Shown here: one piece after another, positions 34,553-46,447 of the stretch
How the letters are laid out: every line of letters begins with the position of its first letter
How positions within the stretch are numbered: the stretch's first letter is position 1
Source of the DNA: Phoronis australis
Lineage: Eukaryota > Phoronida > Phoronidae
Direction of reading: 5' to 3'
Length of the DNA stretch: 55,550 nt
Assembly (NCBI GenBank): GCA_002633005.1
Contig: NMRA01000098.1
Span: 922,128 to 977,677, forward strand
The notes under the pieces: model-generated
The model's input: the letters and a program-made list of their open reading frames with translations, nothing else
The model's database searches: none
Told to the model about the DNA's origin: nothing
Position numbers and translations under genes: made by a program

Positions 34553-36172
34553 TTGGGTAAAGAATAACAGTGAAAAACATTCAAGTTAAATTTGACCTTA
34601 TCCACAAGCCTAGTATATGTATTAAGTTAAATATCTGAAAACTATAGACTTTAACATATCAAAAGTGCACATTTTCTGAAAGTAGTAAGCCTGGAGCCAT
34701 TTTTGAGATATATAGTGAACATTCCAATGTCAACCAAATTTGTCCGTTTTTCTAGGTTTCTACACAACCTGAAGTGGTACACCTTTTTCAAAAACTAGGT
34801 CAATCAATGCATTTTTCTACCTCAGTGAAGGAGGATCAAGAATTGAATTTGGTAGCGTGATCAAATACCACCCAATCCATAATTCTGCACAATCTATAGG
34901 AATGACTGTTCAAACCTTTCTATGAATCTACCGTGTCTACTTTACGCTCTATTAGTGAGTCAAACTTACCTAAAGCGATGTGACTGCCTGAGAAATTTAA
35001 GCCACAAGGACTATGTAGTCTTGCATTTTATCAAGAGCTCAAAATAGTACCAAAAGTCAAGAGAATATCAACACATGTGACCTTTTCTAGTGATTGTTTG
35101 AGTTAAACATCATGAACAACGATAAAGTTTTAGCACTTTTTGATCTTGATTTGGTCAGGTAAGTGCATCACGGCCACTTGCCGGGGGACCGCTCTATCAG
35201 GTCTACACCGCGCCTATAACTCAAACACCCATGGGTTGAAGAGGTACCCGAAAACTATAGAAAATGCCACTTAGACTGTCCAGAGCAAGAGTTCACCCAG
35301 GATTTCAAAAATAGGGCGTCCAAAATGGTTTTCCAATTTCTCAGGAACTGTTCTTGACAATGNTTGGGTAAAGAATAACAGTGAAAAACATTCAAGTTAA
35401 ATTTGACCTTATCCACAAGCCTAGTATATGTATTAAGTTAAATATCTGAAAACTATAGACTTTAACATATCAAAAGTGCACATTTTCTGAAAGTAGTAAG
35501 CCTGGAGCCATTTTTGAGATATATAGTGAACATTCCAATGTCAACCAAATTTGTCCGTTTTTCTAGGTTTCTACACAACCTGAAGTGGTACACCTTTTTC
35601 AAAAACTAGGTCAATCAATGCATTTTTCTACCTCAGTGAAGGAGGATCAAGAATTGAATTTGGTAGCGTGATCAAATACCACCCAATCCATAATTCTGCA
35701 CAATCTACAGGAATGACTGTTCAAACCTTTCTATGAATCTTCCGTATCTACTTTAGGCTCTAAGTGAGTCAAACTTACCTAAAGCGATGTGACTGCCTGA
35801 GAAATTTAAGCCACAAGGACTACATAGTCTTGCATTTTATCAAGAGCTCAAAATAGTACCAAAAGTCAAGAGAATATCAACACATGTGACCTTTTCTAGT
35901 GATTGTTTGAGTTAAACACCATGAACAACGATAAAGTTTTAGCACTTTTTGATCTTGATTTGGTCAGGTAAGCGCATCACTGCCACTTGCCGGGGGACCG
36001 CTCTATAAGGCCTACACCCTGCCTATAACTAAAAAAACCCATGGATTGAAGAGGTACCCAAAAACTATAGAAAATGCCACTTAGACTGTCCAGAGCAAGA
36101 GTTCACCCAGGATTTCAAAAATAGGGCGTCCAAAATGGTTTTCCAATTTCTCAGGAACTGTTCTTGACAATG
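34553..36172. repeat. 810-bp direct duplication around an assembly 'n'
   Basis: 34553-35362 and 35364-36172 align end to end with scattered substitutions and small indels, roughly a few percent (for example CTATAGGAATG/CTACAGGAATG, CACGGCC/CACTGCC, CTCAAACACCC/CTAAAAAAACCC). The only base between them is the 'n' at 35363. This is the pattern of two haplotypes placed in series. Confidence 0.92.
35363..35363. other. Contig join (n)
   Basis: Single ambiguous base exactly between the two 810-bp copies. Confidence 0.9.
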
Positions 36173-36920
36173 TTTTTATGGCCCTAAGTCAAACTGCTGC
36201 TCTAGTATGGCATTTACCACGGAGAAATGGTTCTCTGCAATAAAGTTTTTCATGTGTTACGCCATTTCTAAATCAACTTTTTTATTCTAGACAAGCCAAT
36301 GAGCTCACAGAACTGCTGCTAGCAAATTAAAATAGAAAATTTCCTGCTCATTTTACTTGGGAGTCGACATGCTGAACAGGGAATCCTAACTAGGAGGACT
36401 AAATTTGAGTCAGAGTGTCCAACTGGTCACCCTAGATACCTTCTAAACAAAGGCTAATGGCACAGAGTCATCCACTGCAAACATTAAGCAAGCAAGCAAA
36501 TAACAAAACTTAATTTCTAAAATTTCAGACCAGATAACGTCATTAACTAAAGACTTACTTGTTTTCTTTGTAAACTTGTGAAGAGCCCAGCATCAAATTA
36601 TATGGCACTAGAACTTCTCGAAATCACACCACATGTGAATGGTGTTAAACGCCATTGACAAATGGTTTGATCTCTAGACACATAAGACACCTCCCCCTGA
36701 CAATCCAAGCTTTATCAGTATCACCCACACAATGTAAACACTCCCCATATCAGTTATTTGACTGCCGCACTTTATATTAAAATAATGCCTCGAGGATTTA
36801 ACAGACTTAACAGGCACAAAAATTAATAATGTACTGAAGTCTATAATCACAGCTTCTACAAACACGTTCATTTATCACCTGGAAATCGATCTGGTGCACC
36901 CGCTAGAGTAATAGTTACTG

Positions 36921-37016
36921 ACAGGTACGGTATACATTCTGAGAACCAGTTTTCTCTACTGAATAACAGGGATCAAACTGGTTCTCAAAATGTAGGGCTC
37001 CCTATACATGACTTAA
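36921..37016. repeat. Short palindromic repeat (hairpin MITE)
   Basis: Arms ATTCTGAGAACCAGTTTT (from 36935) and AAACTGGTTCTCAAAATG face each other around CTCTACTGAATAACAGGGAT-C. The same arm occurs at 53649-53712, 54121-54175, 54486-54545 and about 55375-55424. Confidence 0.7.
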
Positions 37017-39204
37017 TTGCCCCAATTAGTAGTTAAAGAGTAAAATAGAAGCTGATGATATTTATAGCTCATCACTCTGTGTAACCTCTGTTCATTCAAT
37101 ATAACTACATGTTGTTAAAGGAACATGTTCTAATGTCATTTGTAAACTTACTTTGAAGCCATGCAAAATATGCCACAGAGATTTCCAAACAAATTTCAAT
37201 GTCAAACAGACCACATTCACCATCCACAACTAAAAAGCATGAAAATCCATCAATTTGCTAAGTTCTGATTAGCCATTTCTAACTTAAAGCTCTCCTTAGA
37301 CTGAGATTCCCACTTCCTGTTGATGACAGAGACCAATAGTTATCATCGTTGGGAGTTCAGTTAGATAGTCTTATTACTAGTAAGCTTATTGTATGCGTAA
37401 CATGTAGAACCTGACATTGGCAGGAATGAGCTTTTAGCCAAATATTTACAAAACCCCAGAAAATCCATACAAAGTATAAATCTTAGGAAAGTAAAAAACT
37501 TGCAGAAAGGTACCTTCATAGCAAAACAATGGTATAAATAACGGGACAAAGTTTATCTGCAGAAATTATGAAATTCTAATCACGGGTAGATCGTGGCTAT
37601 TACACAGTATAGGGGAAATGACCCTCCATACGAGGTTTCATTAGCAGCTAATTGCCAACAGGGTAGTGAGTCAATACCTTCAAGTCAAAAAAAATTTGTT
37701 GTCATCGCTTACAGTATGGTGACTGTTTTGAGCGTGCAGTGAAATGTCAACAATTTAGGAAACAACATGACAGGCAAATAAAATTACAATTAAAATTACA
37801 ATTTCCCGTTTTTTTCATAAAAGTTAATCGGCACCAGCTTCTTTCACCAGAAACAATATAGAGATTGAGAACAATGCTAGAACCAGTTGAAAAATGAAAA
37901 AAATGAAATTTTAGCGATTATTTTTGTCCGAAATTGGTGACATTTAACCGGAACTTTGACACCCTACATATTGGCACAGCACATCAGGCTCCCCGTTTAC
38001 GCGATCAACTCACTAGATATGTTTGCTTAGAGAGCACTTTGCACAATGCCCGCTTGATTACTAACACAAAGATTACCAGCTGGGGCGAAAGTGCAATTAA
38101 AATGATTGTTTCCACCTTGATTACAGTTTGCGGACAGGTGAGGCAGCTGACACCACATGCAGGAAGATAAATGGAAAATATTGTTCTAGGGATGCGAACA
38201 GGTGGCAAAGTTACAGGGGTGTAACGTCTTACAATTTTGGCATACACCGCGGGCAGAGAGTAAAGCCATGTTGTACACTGCTTCAGTAATATGACTATCG
38301 CCTCTGAAGATCCCAATCACATAATGGCAAATGACGATTGTTTTGATTTTGTGACGAATCACAAAACAATCAAGTCATGAGAGATAATACAGTATATTGT
38401 ACTGTAGTCAGCTCTTACCTAAACCAAGTCATTCTTTTTTATCTTACTTTGAAGTTACCAATTTTTAACCATTGGCGAAGCGGCCCAGTATGGCTTTAAA
38501 CTTGCATAATCTAGTGAAAAATTTTAGTGAGCCAGGATGACACACCTTTCAATGGATTTGCTAAATGCTGAACAATCTCGAGCTAGAAATTCTTCACTTT
38601 AAACTCAAATGTTTCCAGGCAACAATTCATTTACAGTTCAATCAAAATGATAACTCACTTGAGAAATGAAGTTAATACTTTTTCAGCTTTTCAATTAAAT
38701 CAACCAACTGAGGTGTTCTGAACTTATGCACTGTGCATGACAGCATAAATTTTGCTCCAGTACTGATTAAGTAATTACCTCGAACTGTAAACCCCAAGAG
38801 ATTAACTACGCCAGTAAATATAAAAGTTACACGTGAGTAGAATTGTCAAGTTATACGAGACCAAAGCAAATGGTGCGTTGTAAGCATTGAGATAAATCAC
38901 TATTGTGTACCATAGCAACCAATTATTAAATCAAATCCCGGTATAATTCCACTTTCATTTTAGTGCAATACCTAACTTTTTGCACATTTTTTCTTAACAA
39001 AATCTGCACATAAGGTTCAGACTGTGATCATCAAAAATTTTACAAATATAGTTTTAATTTGTTGTATACGATCAATTTTAACTCGAGAGGCTGTGTCTTT
39101 CCATGAGCAATGCGGAAAGTGGACTCGAGATGTCTGCCAGTGACTATGGTGATAGCTACACACAGCTTACTGTAGTTTTACACTTATTTCATAAAAAAAT
39201 TGTT

Positions 39205-39375
39205 GTCAAAATTGTCACTTTCCATACTTAAAGGCTGATTGCTTTGCTACACTTAATGGAAGCTTGAACAAAGGCAGATTCACAACATCTACAGGCCACG
39301 CTAGTGATATTTATTGTTAAATTTAACAACATGGAATTTCACTTGTCGGCCATGTTGTGAGCTAGATAAGTGAAG
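39205..39375. repeat. Interspersed repeat (family of 2440-2625)
   Basis: Shares AAGGCTGATT, TTTGCT, AACATCTACA and ATTTCACTTGTCGGCCATGT with the other copy; the last block also recurs at 48795 (ATTTCACTTGTCAGCCACGC). Confidence 0.55.
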
Positions 39376-42300
39376 GATTACCAGGCATTAAAATGCCAAT
39401 AATTTACAGTGTGTGATCAACCATCTCTATAGAAGCTTCACAGTAACTCTTTTCATCATCTCAGCTTAGTGACAGCCTAGTCTGGTTTCCATAGAACTAA
39501 AAATCAATATTCTCTGCTTGTAAAACCAACAAATCAGGATACGTTTTCTTTACAACTACAGCAGGTAGCTGTCAAGTTCTGCGGTGGTTTTGCTCAATTT
39601 CCTAGACAGGCACCCGAATGAAAAGTTTTAATAACCATTGTTGCCAGAAGTTTGTGTACATTTAAATTAGAAATAGCCACTTAAAATGAAAACTAAAGTG
39701 CAAACATGTTGTCGCACCTTTGAACATCAACAGTTGACACAGTTTACCTGACTAAAGTTACTATTACTTAAAGGGTTTGATACCAATACAAGTTCTGTTA
39801 GCAAAAATCGCATGAATATGCAATGGCCACTGGTCTTTACATACGTACAATAAGGTCTCACTAATTTTACTTAAAAATTATTAGAAAAATGACATTAGTC
39901 GTTATTCAAAGAGCTCCCAACATAGTCGTGAGAGCTCACAACTTCTCACAACATTAAGTCCGATGGTAGCTATCGCACAGCAGTGGATCAAACATGCATC
40001 AAAGGTACTCAGAGCACTGAGTGCAACTTTCAAGTAAAACGCAAGGACTTAAGTGAGCACAAAATGAAGGGACACTAGAGCAACTTGGATTTTTTATAAA
40101 TCCAAACCCCATTGTTTTCTAAAATGGTGGTGGTATATTATTGTAACCAACCCAGCAAGATCAGCATTTGGCAGTATTGCTAAACACACACTATGTGTAA
40201 ACTGACCAATGCAGCGATATCATTGTCTAAAATGAATCTTACAAACACATCATCTAGTTATCAATTAATTATATGAGTATAAATCATGAACAGTACAACT
40301 TGCTAATATTGTTCAAAATAGAACTTACCACACCATGGGATCAAGTTGAAATGAAGAGAGTGAATGTTCTTTCACAAATCACACCTGAAAATAAACATAT
40401 GGCACTGAGTAATTTATCACTACTGCAAATATGTCATACTCTTTTCCATCATATGAATGAAGTAAGGTAAACTTAGTCAAGCCAAAAGTGAGATTTTATC
40501 GCCTTCAATGACTTATTTTTAGACAAGCCACTGAGGCATTTAGGTGAATGAGGGTACTTAAGCCTACCTCAAACGGAATGTTATTTTAGATGCATTAGGC
40601 TAGCCTGTTAGTCCTAGCAAAGCTTTAGCGAAATACGAAAACGCCAGTTTAATCACTCAAATGTAAGCCAGCCCCATGATAGGTGAAGTTACTAGTTTTG
40701 TGCCATATTGCATCACCACCAGAACCCAGCATATTAACAACAAAAGGCTGACAGCAGTTGCATTAAATAAGGGTATGAATTAAGACTAGCTGCCATTGTG
40801 TTCAAGAGTTGCTCTTAACACACTGTATGAACCAAATTTACTGAAGTTACTGTTCAAGATAGGCTTGTAAAACAATTATAGTACTGCTCTTTTGTAACTG
40901 TATAATGTCTTGTATCATAACACATCAAAATAAAAGGGTCACTGAAGTAATGAGAATTTTAACCTTGAAAAAGTAATATCAATTTCAGTTTATAATAAAA
41001 TGTTATAATTAAAGACAATGATCAATATTTATATTACCGTACATTGGTAATGATTCATGGAAATTGCCGAATAGATACACAAAAATGAATGTAACAAAAC
41101 GATTTGTATTTACACCAGTGAAATGACCTTTAACCTTGAACTCTGGAGATTAAAAACTCTGACCAAACCCCCATAAACAATGGCTGCACCATGTAAACAC
41201 ATATCCAATCCCTGTGGCTGGCCAGTGGCGGGACCCAAAAATACAGCTTTACTAGACTGACTGCACCCAGCTGCATAAAATTCATAGCCTGGTTGACAAC
41301 AATGATGGCGTCATAAGTTACTGGCTTCAATCAAGTTACTGTTGTTGAACAATGCTCTTGACATAGTGAACCACTAAAGTTTTACGCAAGTCAGCCGACT
41401 TCTCTCAATCCAATGATTGGACTGTCAAATACACCGCTGAGGAGACCCCGATTCTTAACTTGGAGTTAAAACATGTCCTTGTCTCCTGTTAGGACACATG
41501 TTCTTTGGGCTAGGTTATGAAAACATCAATGTCAAACAAGACAAGTGTATATATGGGTGGAATGTCATGTATTTCTATGTTCAGGTAAGTTTCATGAACC
41601 ACTGACATCAGTAAACCCCTAAAATGTCGATTAATAGAAAACTCTAATTCGTGTATCCCTGTACACTATATGGCTGAGCCTGTCGAATGGCTAGTACCTA
41701 CTGAGACCCACAGGTGATTATCAACAGTATCAATTATGTAATTTACATGACATTTTTGATGCAGAGCAAACAGACATGCCAACCGAACTTGCAGTAAATG
41801 TGTAAACAGCATTTGCTTGGAGCAAACTGACACCCTTGCATTTCATCTTGTTAATGGTTTCAAGGAAAAGTGGTATCCAGACTGGAGCAGTGGTCTACAG
41901 CACTTGACCCATGTTCAGCATGCAAATACCCCTTAAAGCAAGACACCTGAGCTTTAAGTCAACACTATTTGAAAATAATCATTCACTTCATGGCAAAAAC
42001 AATAAACATTGTTCGCTATTACACAAGACTACAACTACCATAGACAGTGGCCAACATGACAGCCATAAATTGAATGAATATTTAATGTCAGATTATTACA
42101 TGATGGATGTCCTCGGAAATAACTGATTACTATCTACAACACAGCAGAGTGTCTGAAGAAGGAAAAACCACTTAACCAAGATACACAGCCACTGCCATTA
42201 ACATGGTCTAAGCATTCATTAGAATCTAGGGAATGTATCTGTAAAGTATAACATGCTTCCATTGCATAGAAATGCATTGCCGTTAGTCACCTCAGGGGTT

Positions 42301-42713
42301 GGGCAATGTTCTGTTGAGGGTTGAGGGTGCCTAGTGAAGACAGTTGGTCTGATCACAGGGGCTTCTTATTATGGGCATATGCAAGGCTATAGCAAAGAGG
42401 GCAGCCATAAGTCAATTTCCGCTATATAGGGCCCTCAAACATTAGTTGCCCCTTTAAAATCTACAAGAAAGGTTTTACTGTTTTGAAAGGCTGAAAAGAT
42501 ATGGGCGTGTAGTTGTTGAGAGTGAGCCAGGAGTTCCACTATCATTTTTGTGTTGTGTATAATGCAGTGCCATAGAAAAATGACTCCACGGTCTTTTTGA
42601 CTCAGAGAGAAAGTAACATGGCCTCGTATGGGTTGGAAATACAAATTACAATGACACTGACAACAGCTTGGTAAGCAAATACCTATTGGTGGAGCTTCAT
42701 TGCAAAGCTGTAG

Positions 42714-42749
42714 TATCAATATATTGATCAATATCAATATATTGATCAA
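42714..42749. repeat. Two tandem 18-bp units, each near-palindromic
   Basis: TATCAATATATTGATCAA twice in a row. The units can fold on themselves (TGATCA and TCAATATATTGA cores). Confidence 0.9.
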
Positions 42750-42949
42750 GGTTACATTGAGTGAATGACATAGGATAGGAAAACTCTATACTTTTAAGTG
42801 ATTTAAGTGCACAAGTACTTAAAAATATAACCGGGCATGTTTATTGCAGATGGTTTTGTTTTATCACGCACACAACGAACAAGTGCAACATCCCAAATGA
42901 CTCGTTTCTAGGGGTTTAAATCAGTATTTGTACTATATATAAAATAAAA

Positions 42950-43720
42950 AGGCCAATAGGGGCACAACAGAATTAAAATCCCTCAGAAGCAACAGAAGTG
43001 CTGTCATCTCGTTGACAGAAACATATCAAATTCCATCAAGGAACTTGATGGATATAGAGCTAAACACAAGCAAGAACTAAACTGCCATTAGAGGGTGCCA
43101 GAGTAATTGGTACTTGTGCCAAAATCAATGTCAGGCGTACCAAATTTCATGAAGATTTATCAAGGAAAATGGTACGCGCAGGAAAAAAATAATTTGTCAC
43201 TTCAGGGAGCATTACAGTAGTAGACTACGTCCGAAAATCTACATTAATTGTGATCACCTAAATAAAGAATGCATGTAAAATTTCATAATGATCCTTTAAA
43301 CACTTTAGCAGATTTATACAGAGGCAGAAGCCAAAATTAGATGCAAATAAAGAGGTGGAGGGCAAAAAACATACGAAAAGGTGATAAAAATGGCCAGTAG
43401 GGGGCACAGACTACATAGAATCCATCGAAAAATGAAAAGATAATATGTATCTTCATAAAAGCAACCTATTTGCCAAATTTTGTGAAACTTCAAGGAACTT
43501 GGTAGATATAGAGCATAACTTAAAAAATGAAATAGTCACCAGAGGGCACAGTGTGTGTTGAATCCGTTCGAATATCCGTTCGAATGCTGTCTGATTCAAA
43601 ATATAAACATGTCCGCAAAGTTTCACACAAATCCATGATAGGGTTTTGGAGATGCAGCAGCGGATGCAGGATGGAGAAGACGGCATTAACCGCCCAACAT
43701 ACAAGGGCCCACAAACATGG
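42950..43720. repeat. Array of diverged internal repeats
   Basis: The same phrases recur in order: GGCCAATAGGGGGCAC (42951) and GGCCAGTAGGGGGCAC (43392); AAGGAACTTGATGGATATAG (43038) and AAGGAACTTGGTAGATATAG (43492), each followed by a G/C-CACCA/ATTAGAGGG(T/C)GC/ACA block; and CAAATTTCATGAAG/CAAATTTTGTGAAAC. It looks like an old satellite-like or nested repeat family. Confidence 0.6.
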
Positions 43721-44250
43721 CATCAATCATTAGGATATACTGTGCACACAAAACAGCCATACATCAACATGGTATCATGCTTGATGGTCATCACAAAATT
43801 TAATTATGTACAGTGAGCTTATTACCATCAATAAAAGAGAATTAGGATACAGTGTACATTTGAATGAAGAAACCTCCCCAATGGAAAAATTAGCTGAGAA
43901 CCAATTAAGTTACACTCTGTATGCTAGTATGTTCAACTCCCTCGTGAGCTGTGAAACCATGCCAACTCCCCACTAGTTGTGAGTGATATGTTGACCAACT
44001 CCCATGGAATATGTCGTGGCAAAACCACACGAAAATGCCAGCAATGAAATCATAGCAAAAAAAACCCACATCAATACACAACCAGTTCCAACAGACAATT
44101 ATAAAACACTTAAGCTAAATAAAAGTTAAAAAATCACAATTAGAGGTAATTTGAGACGTGTCAAGTCCACTTAACTCATTGCAAATTCAACCTATGGAAA
44201 AGGCACATAGGCTATGTCCTACAGCTGACTTTCCCTTGTCACAACACTAA

Positions 44251-44756
44251 AGGGCCTTTCATACTAACGTCGACGCGTCGATGATTTGGGGAGTTGCGGT
44301 CAATATGAACGCTTAACTCCGTTCCTGGATCGCAGTTAACAGCTCCAGTTAACATCGCAGTTAACAGAAGGATTTAAGACCGCAGCGTCGACGCTGCGGT
44401 GCAGTATGAACGCTTACCTCCGGTCCAATCGAAGTTATCGCCAGGTGCCACTGTTATCGTCAACAGTTACAGAGTAGTGCCGTCACTAATAACTACTTAT
44501 TTTTTGCTCTAATGATAACCAATCGATTTAAAAATGAGTATAATGTCATTTAGCACATTTAAATTTTCCCAAATTATCACATTGAAAAAATCTTAGCGTG
44601 CAGCGCTACCTTGCGATAACTTCGATGACGTCAGCGTCACCAACCCTTTACTTCGATGGTCATTAACTACCAAAGCCAGTATGAACGGTCCAGTTAACTG
44701 CGCTGTTTACGTCGACGCTCCGCTCAGACCGGAGTTAAGTCATTATGAAAAGGCCT
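44251..44756. mobile_element. PIF/Harbinger-type MITE, complete, TAA target duplication
   Basis: 506 bp bounded by TAA on both sides (44248-44250 and 44757-44759). Ends AGGGCCTTTCATACTAAC and, inverted, AGGCCTTTTCATAATGAC. Subterminal inverted blocks repeat AGTATGAACG, CTCCGGTC and CGTCGACG, so both halves fold on each other. A 3-bp TAA/TTA duplication and GGCC ends fit the PIF/Harbinger (Tourist-like) group. No coding capacity. Related copies at 1-286, 3640-3875 and 21250-21582. Confidence 0.8.
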
Positions 44757-45397
44757 TAAAACAGCTCTATGTTAATATCTTATATTGCTGATTTAATGAG
44801 GTATATTTTTAAGGCATCTCCCTTGGAAGAGCTCAAATATTATCAGCTTGATCATAAAGTCCCCATCTAATGCATATATATATGTAGGTAAATGTACGCT
44901 TTTTTCACAATAAAACGTAAATGTCGCCATAAAAATTCATCTGCATTAGTCAAATAAAACATTCAATGTAGTAAAAGGCATACGTACAGAAATAAGGGAT
45001 TTTAAATAGTACAGCTGAGCAGAATGATCTATCTTTCTACGCAGTGTATCTTTAAAATATAATTTTACAAACATTACGCACTTAATGAAACAGCCACGCC
45101 CTGATTCCGTGAACGATCTTGAAGATTTTGTGTACACGGGTACTGGAATGTGCAGAAGCCAAAAGAACTTGTCTGTGTCTCCTTCACTAAAGAGCAGGAG
45201 AGTGTGGGTATTTACTAACTTAAATAAGGCAAGGTTACACAGAAACTGACGTAACGTTACTCACAAGTTAGATGCGTACTTTACTGGAAGAAGATTCTTA
45301 AGGAGGCGGTTGTTCACAAAGGCACGGGCACTTTAAGGCAGTGTCGGCCATATTAATTGGAGGTGGGAAGAAAGCCAAGTACGAGTGCGGGGAAAGC

Positions 45398-45437
45398 ATG
45401 AAAATTTCGGGTGAGTCGAACATCGTTGCCAAATCGG
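45398..45437 (+). CDS. Possible short first coding exon, tandem donors
   Basis: ATG in context GGAAAGCATGAAA codes MKISGESNIVAKS plus one base, ending at a strong donor TCGG|GTGAGT (45438). A second identical donor, TCGG|GTGAGT, lies 27 bases earlier (45411). Located in a CpG-bearing stretch. Repeated at 45816-45855 in the second copy. Unrecognised; could be a 5' UTR exon. Confidence 0.3.
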
Positions 45438-45598
45438 GTGAGTACAGTAGTAATTAAGCAAAGCTGACATATTTGCACAGTTACATTACACTTTTGTTTT
45501 ATCTGAGAAAACATATCAGAAAGCCCGTGAAACCAAAGAATTATATACAATTAACGAGTGAATATTTTTTTGGTGAAACGAAATGACAATTTCTTGAA

Positions 45599-45690
45599 AT
45601 GCCAAAAACAGAAACGAGAGCGCTCGGAGGAGCGACACTTGGCGGAACTAATCGAAAAGACGACGATGAGGGTGACGACGACAATCAAGA
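45599..45690 (+). CDS. Partial first exon of an unrecognised gene, cut by contig end
   Basis: ATG at 45599 opens MPKTETRALGGATLGGTNRK then an acidic DDDEGDDDNQ, still open when the contig ends at the 'n' (45691). Base composition shifts to GC- and CpG-rich just here, as in coding 5' ends. In the second copy the frame diverges after MPKTE and stops within four codons. Family not recognised. Confidence 0.35.
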
Positions 45691-45691
45691 N
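45691..45691. other. Contig join (n)
   Basis: Single ambiguous base between the open frame of copy 1 and the start of copy 2. Confidence 0.9.
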
Positions 45692-46327
45692 GCGTACTTT
45701 ACTGGAAGAAGATTCTTAAGGAGGCGGTTGTTCACAAAGGCACGGGCACTTTAAGGCAGTGTCGGCCATATTAATTGGAGGTGGGAAGAAAGCCAAGTAC
45801 GAGTGCGGGGAAAGCATGAAAATTTCGGGTGAGTCGAACATCGTTGCCAAATCGGGTGAGTACAGTAGTAATTAAGCAAAGCTGACATATTTGCACAGTT
45901 ACATTACACTTTTGTTTTATCTGAGAAAACATATCAGAAAGCCCGTGAAACCAAAGAATTATATACAATTAACGAGTGAATATTTTTTTGGTGAAACGAA
46001 ATGACAATTTCTTGAAATGCCAAAAACAGAAATGAAGCAAAGACAATGATGCGATTCAATCATTTTAATGCTAATATCCATTATCACTAACGATGCATTC
46101 ACTCAACAGAAAACGCTGGGGTTAACGCTGATGCACAGGATGTCAAGAATAACACATTACTCCTTGATGCAATATGACAAGCAGGTGTGTGTCACTCCCA
46201 TGACAGAATCAAAGTCAATATCCGGAAACACCAAAAACCCTAGAGGGAATTTTTATGCAGACAAAACACAAAACCATTCTTACCACAGAACGTCCTTGGT
46301 TAGTTGAGAAGTGTTTATACTCACTTG

Positions 46328-46447
46328 TCAATTTGGAATAGGAATCAGAGGACTTTGCATGGGGAAGGGTCCAAGTTCAATAGGGGTACACAGGATGACA
46401 TCATTTAAGTCAGTTGTGGCACTTGGTGTAAAGCCAATGCTGTTCTG
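46328..46447 (-). CDS. Unknown 95-aa gene, exon 2
   Basis: Acceptor CTTTTTATTTCAG|CAGAAC; a second AG three bases on (CAGCAG) allows a one-residue variant. Ends LIPIPN-stop. Confidence 0.5.
   Translation of the reverse strand, partial: QNSIGFTPSATTDLNDVILCTPIELGPFPMQSPLIPIPN

Larger units (their letters stand above)
36173..44250. other. Intergenic, mobile-element debris
   Basis: No gene supported in 8 kb. Contains a hairpin repeat at 36921-37016, a member of the 2440 family at 39205-39375, a tandem palindrome at 42714 and a repeat-rich stretch at 42950-43720. Short open frames here have no family signature. Confidence 0.4.
45274..46032. repeat. 341-bp identical duplication around an assembly 'n'
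   Basis: 45274-45614 and 45692-46032 look base-for-base the same by eye. The sequences diverge after CCAAAAACAGAAA: the first goes on ACGAGAGCGCTCGGAGG up to the 'n' at 45691, the second with ATGAAGCAAAGACAATG. Copy 2 begins directly after the 'n'. Confidence 0.92.

Noticed and set aside
38005-38316. Minus-strand 103-codon open frame.
   Set aside because: No conserved motif or exon borders; length is within chance expectation.
46068-46307. Plus-strand 79-codon open frame after the second duplication.
   Set aside because: No family, no supporting splice sites, and it begins right after an unreliable contig join.
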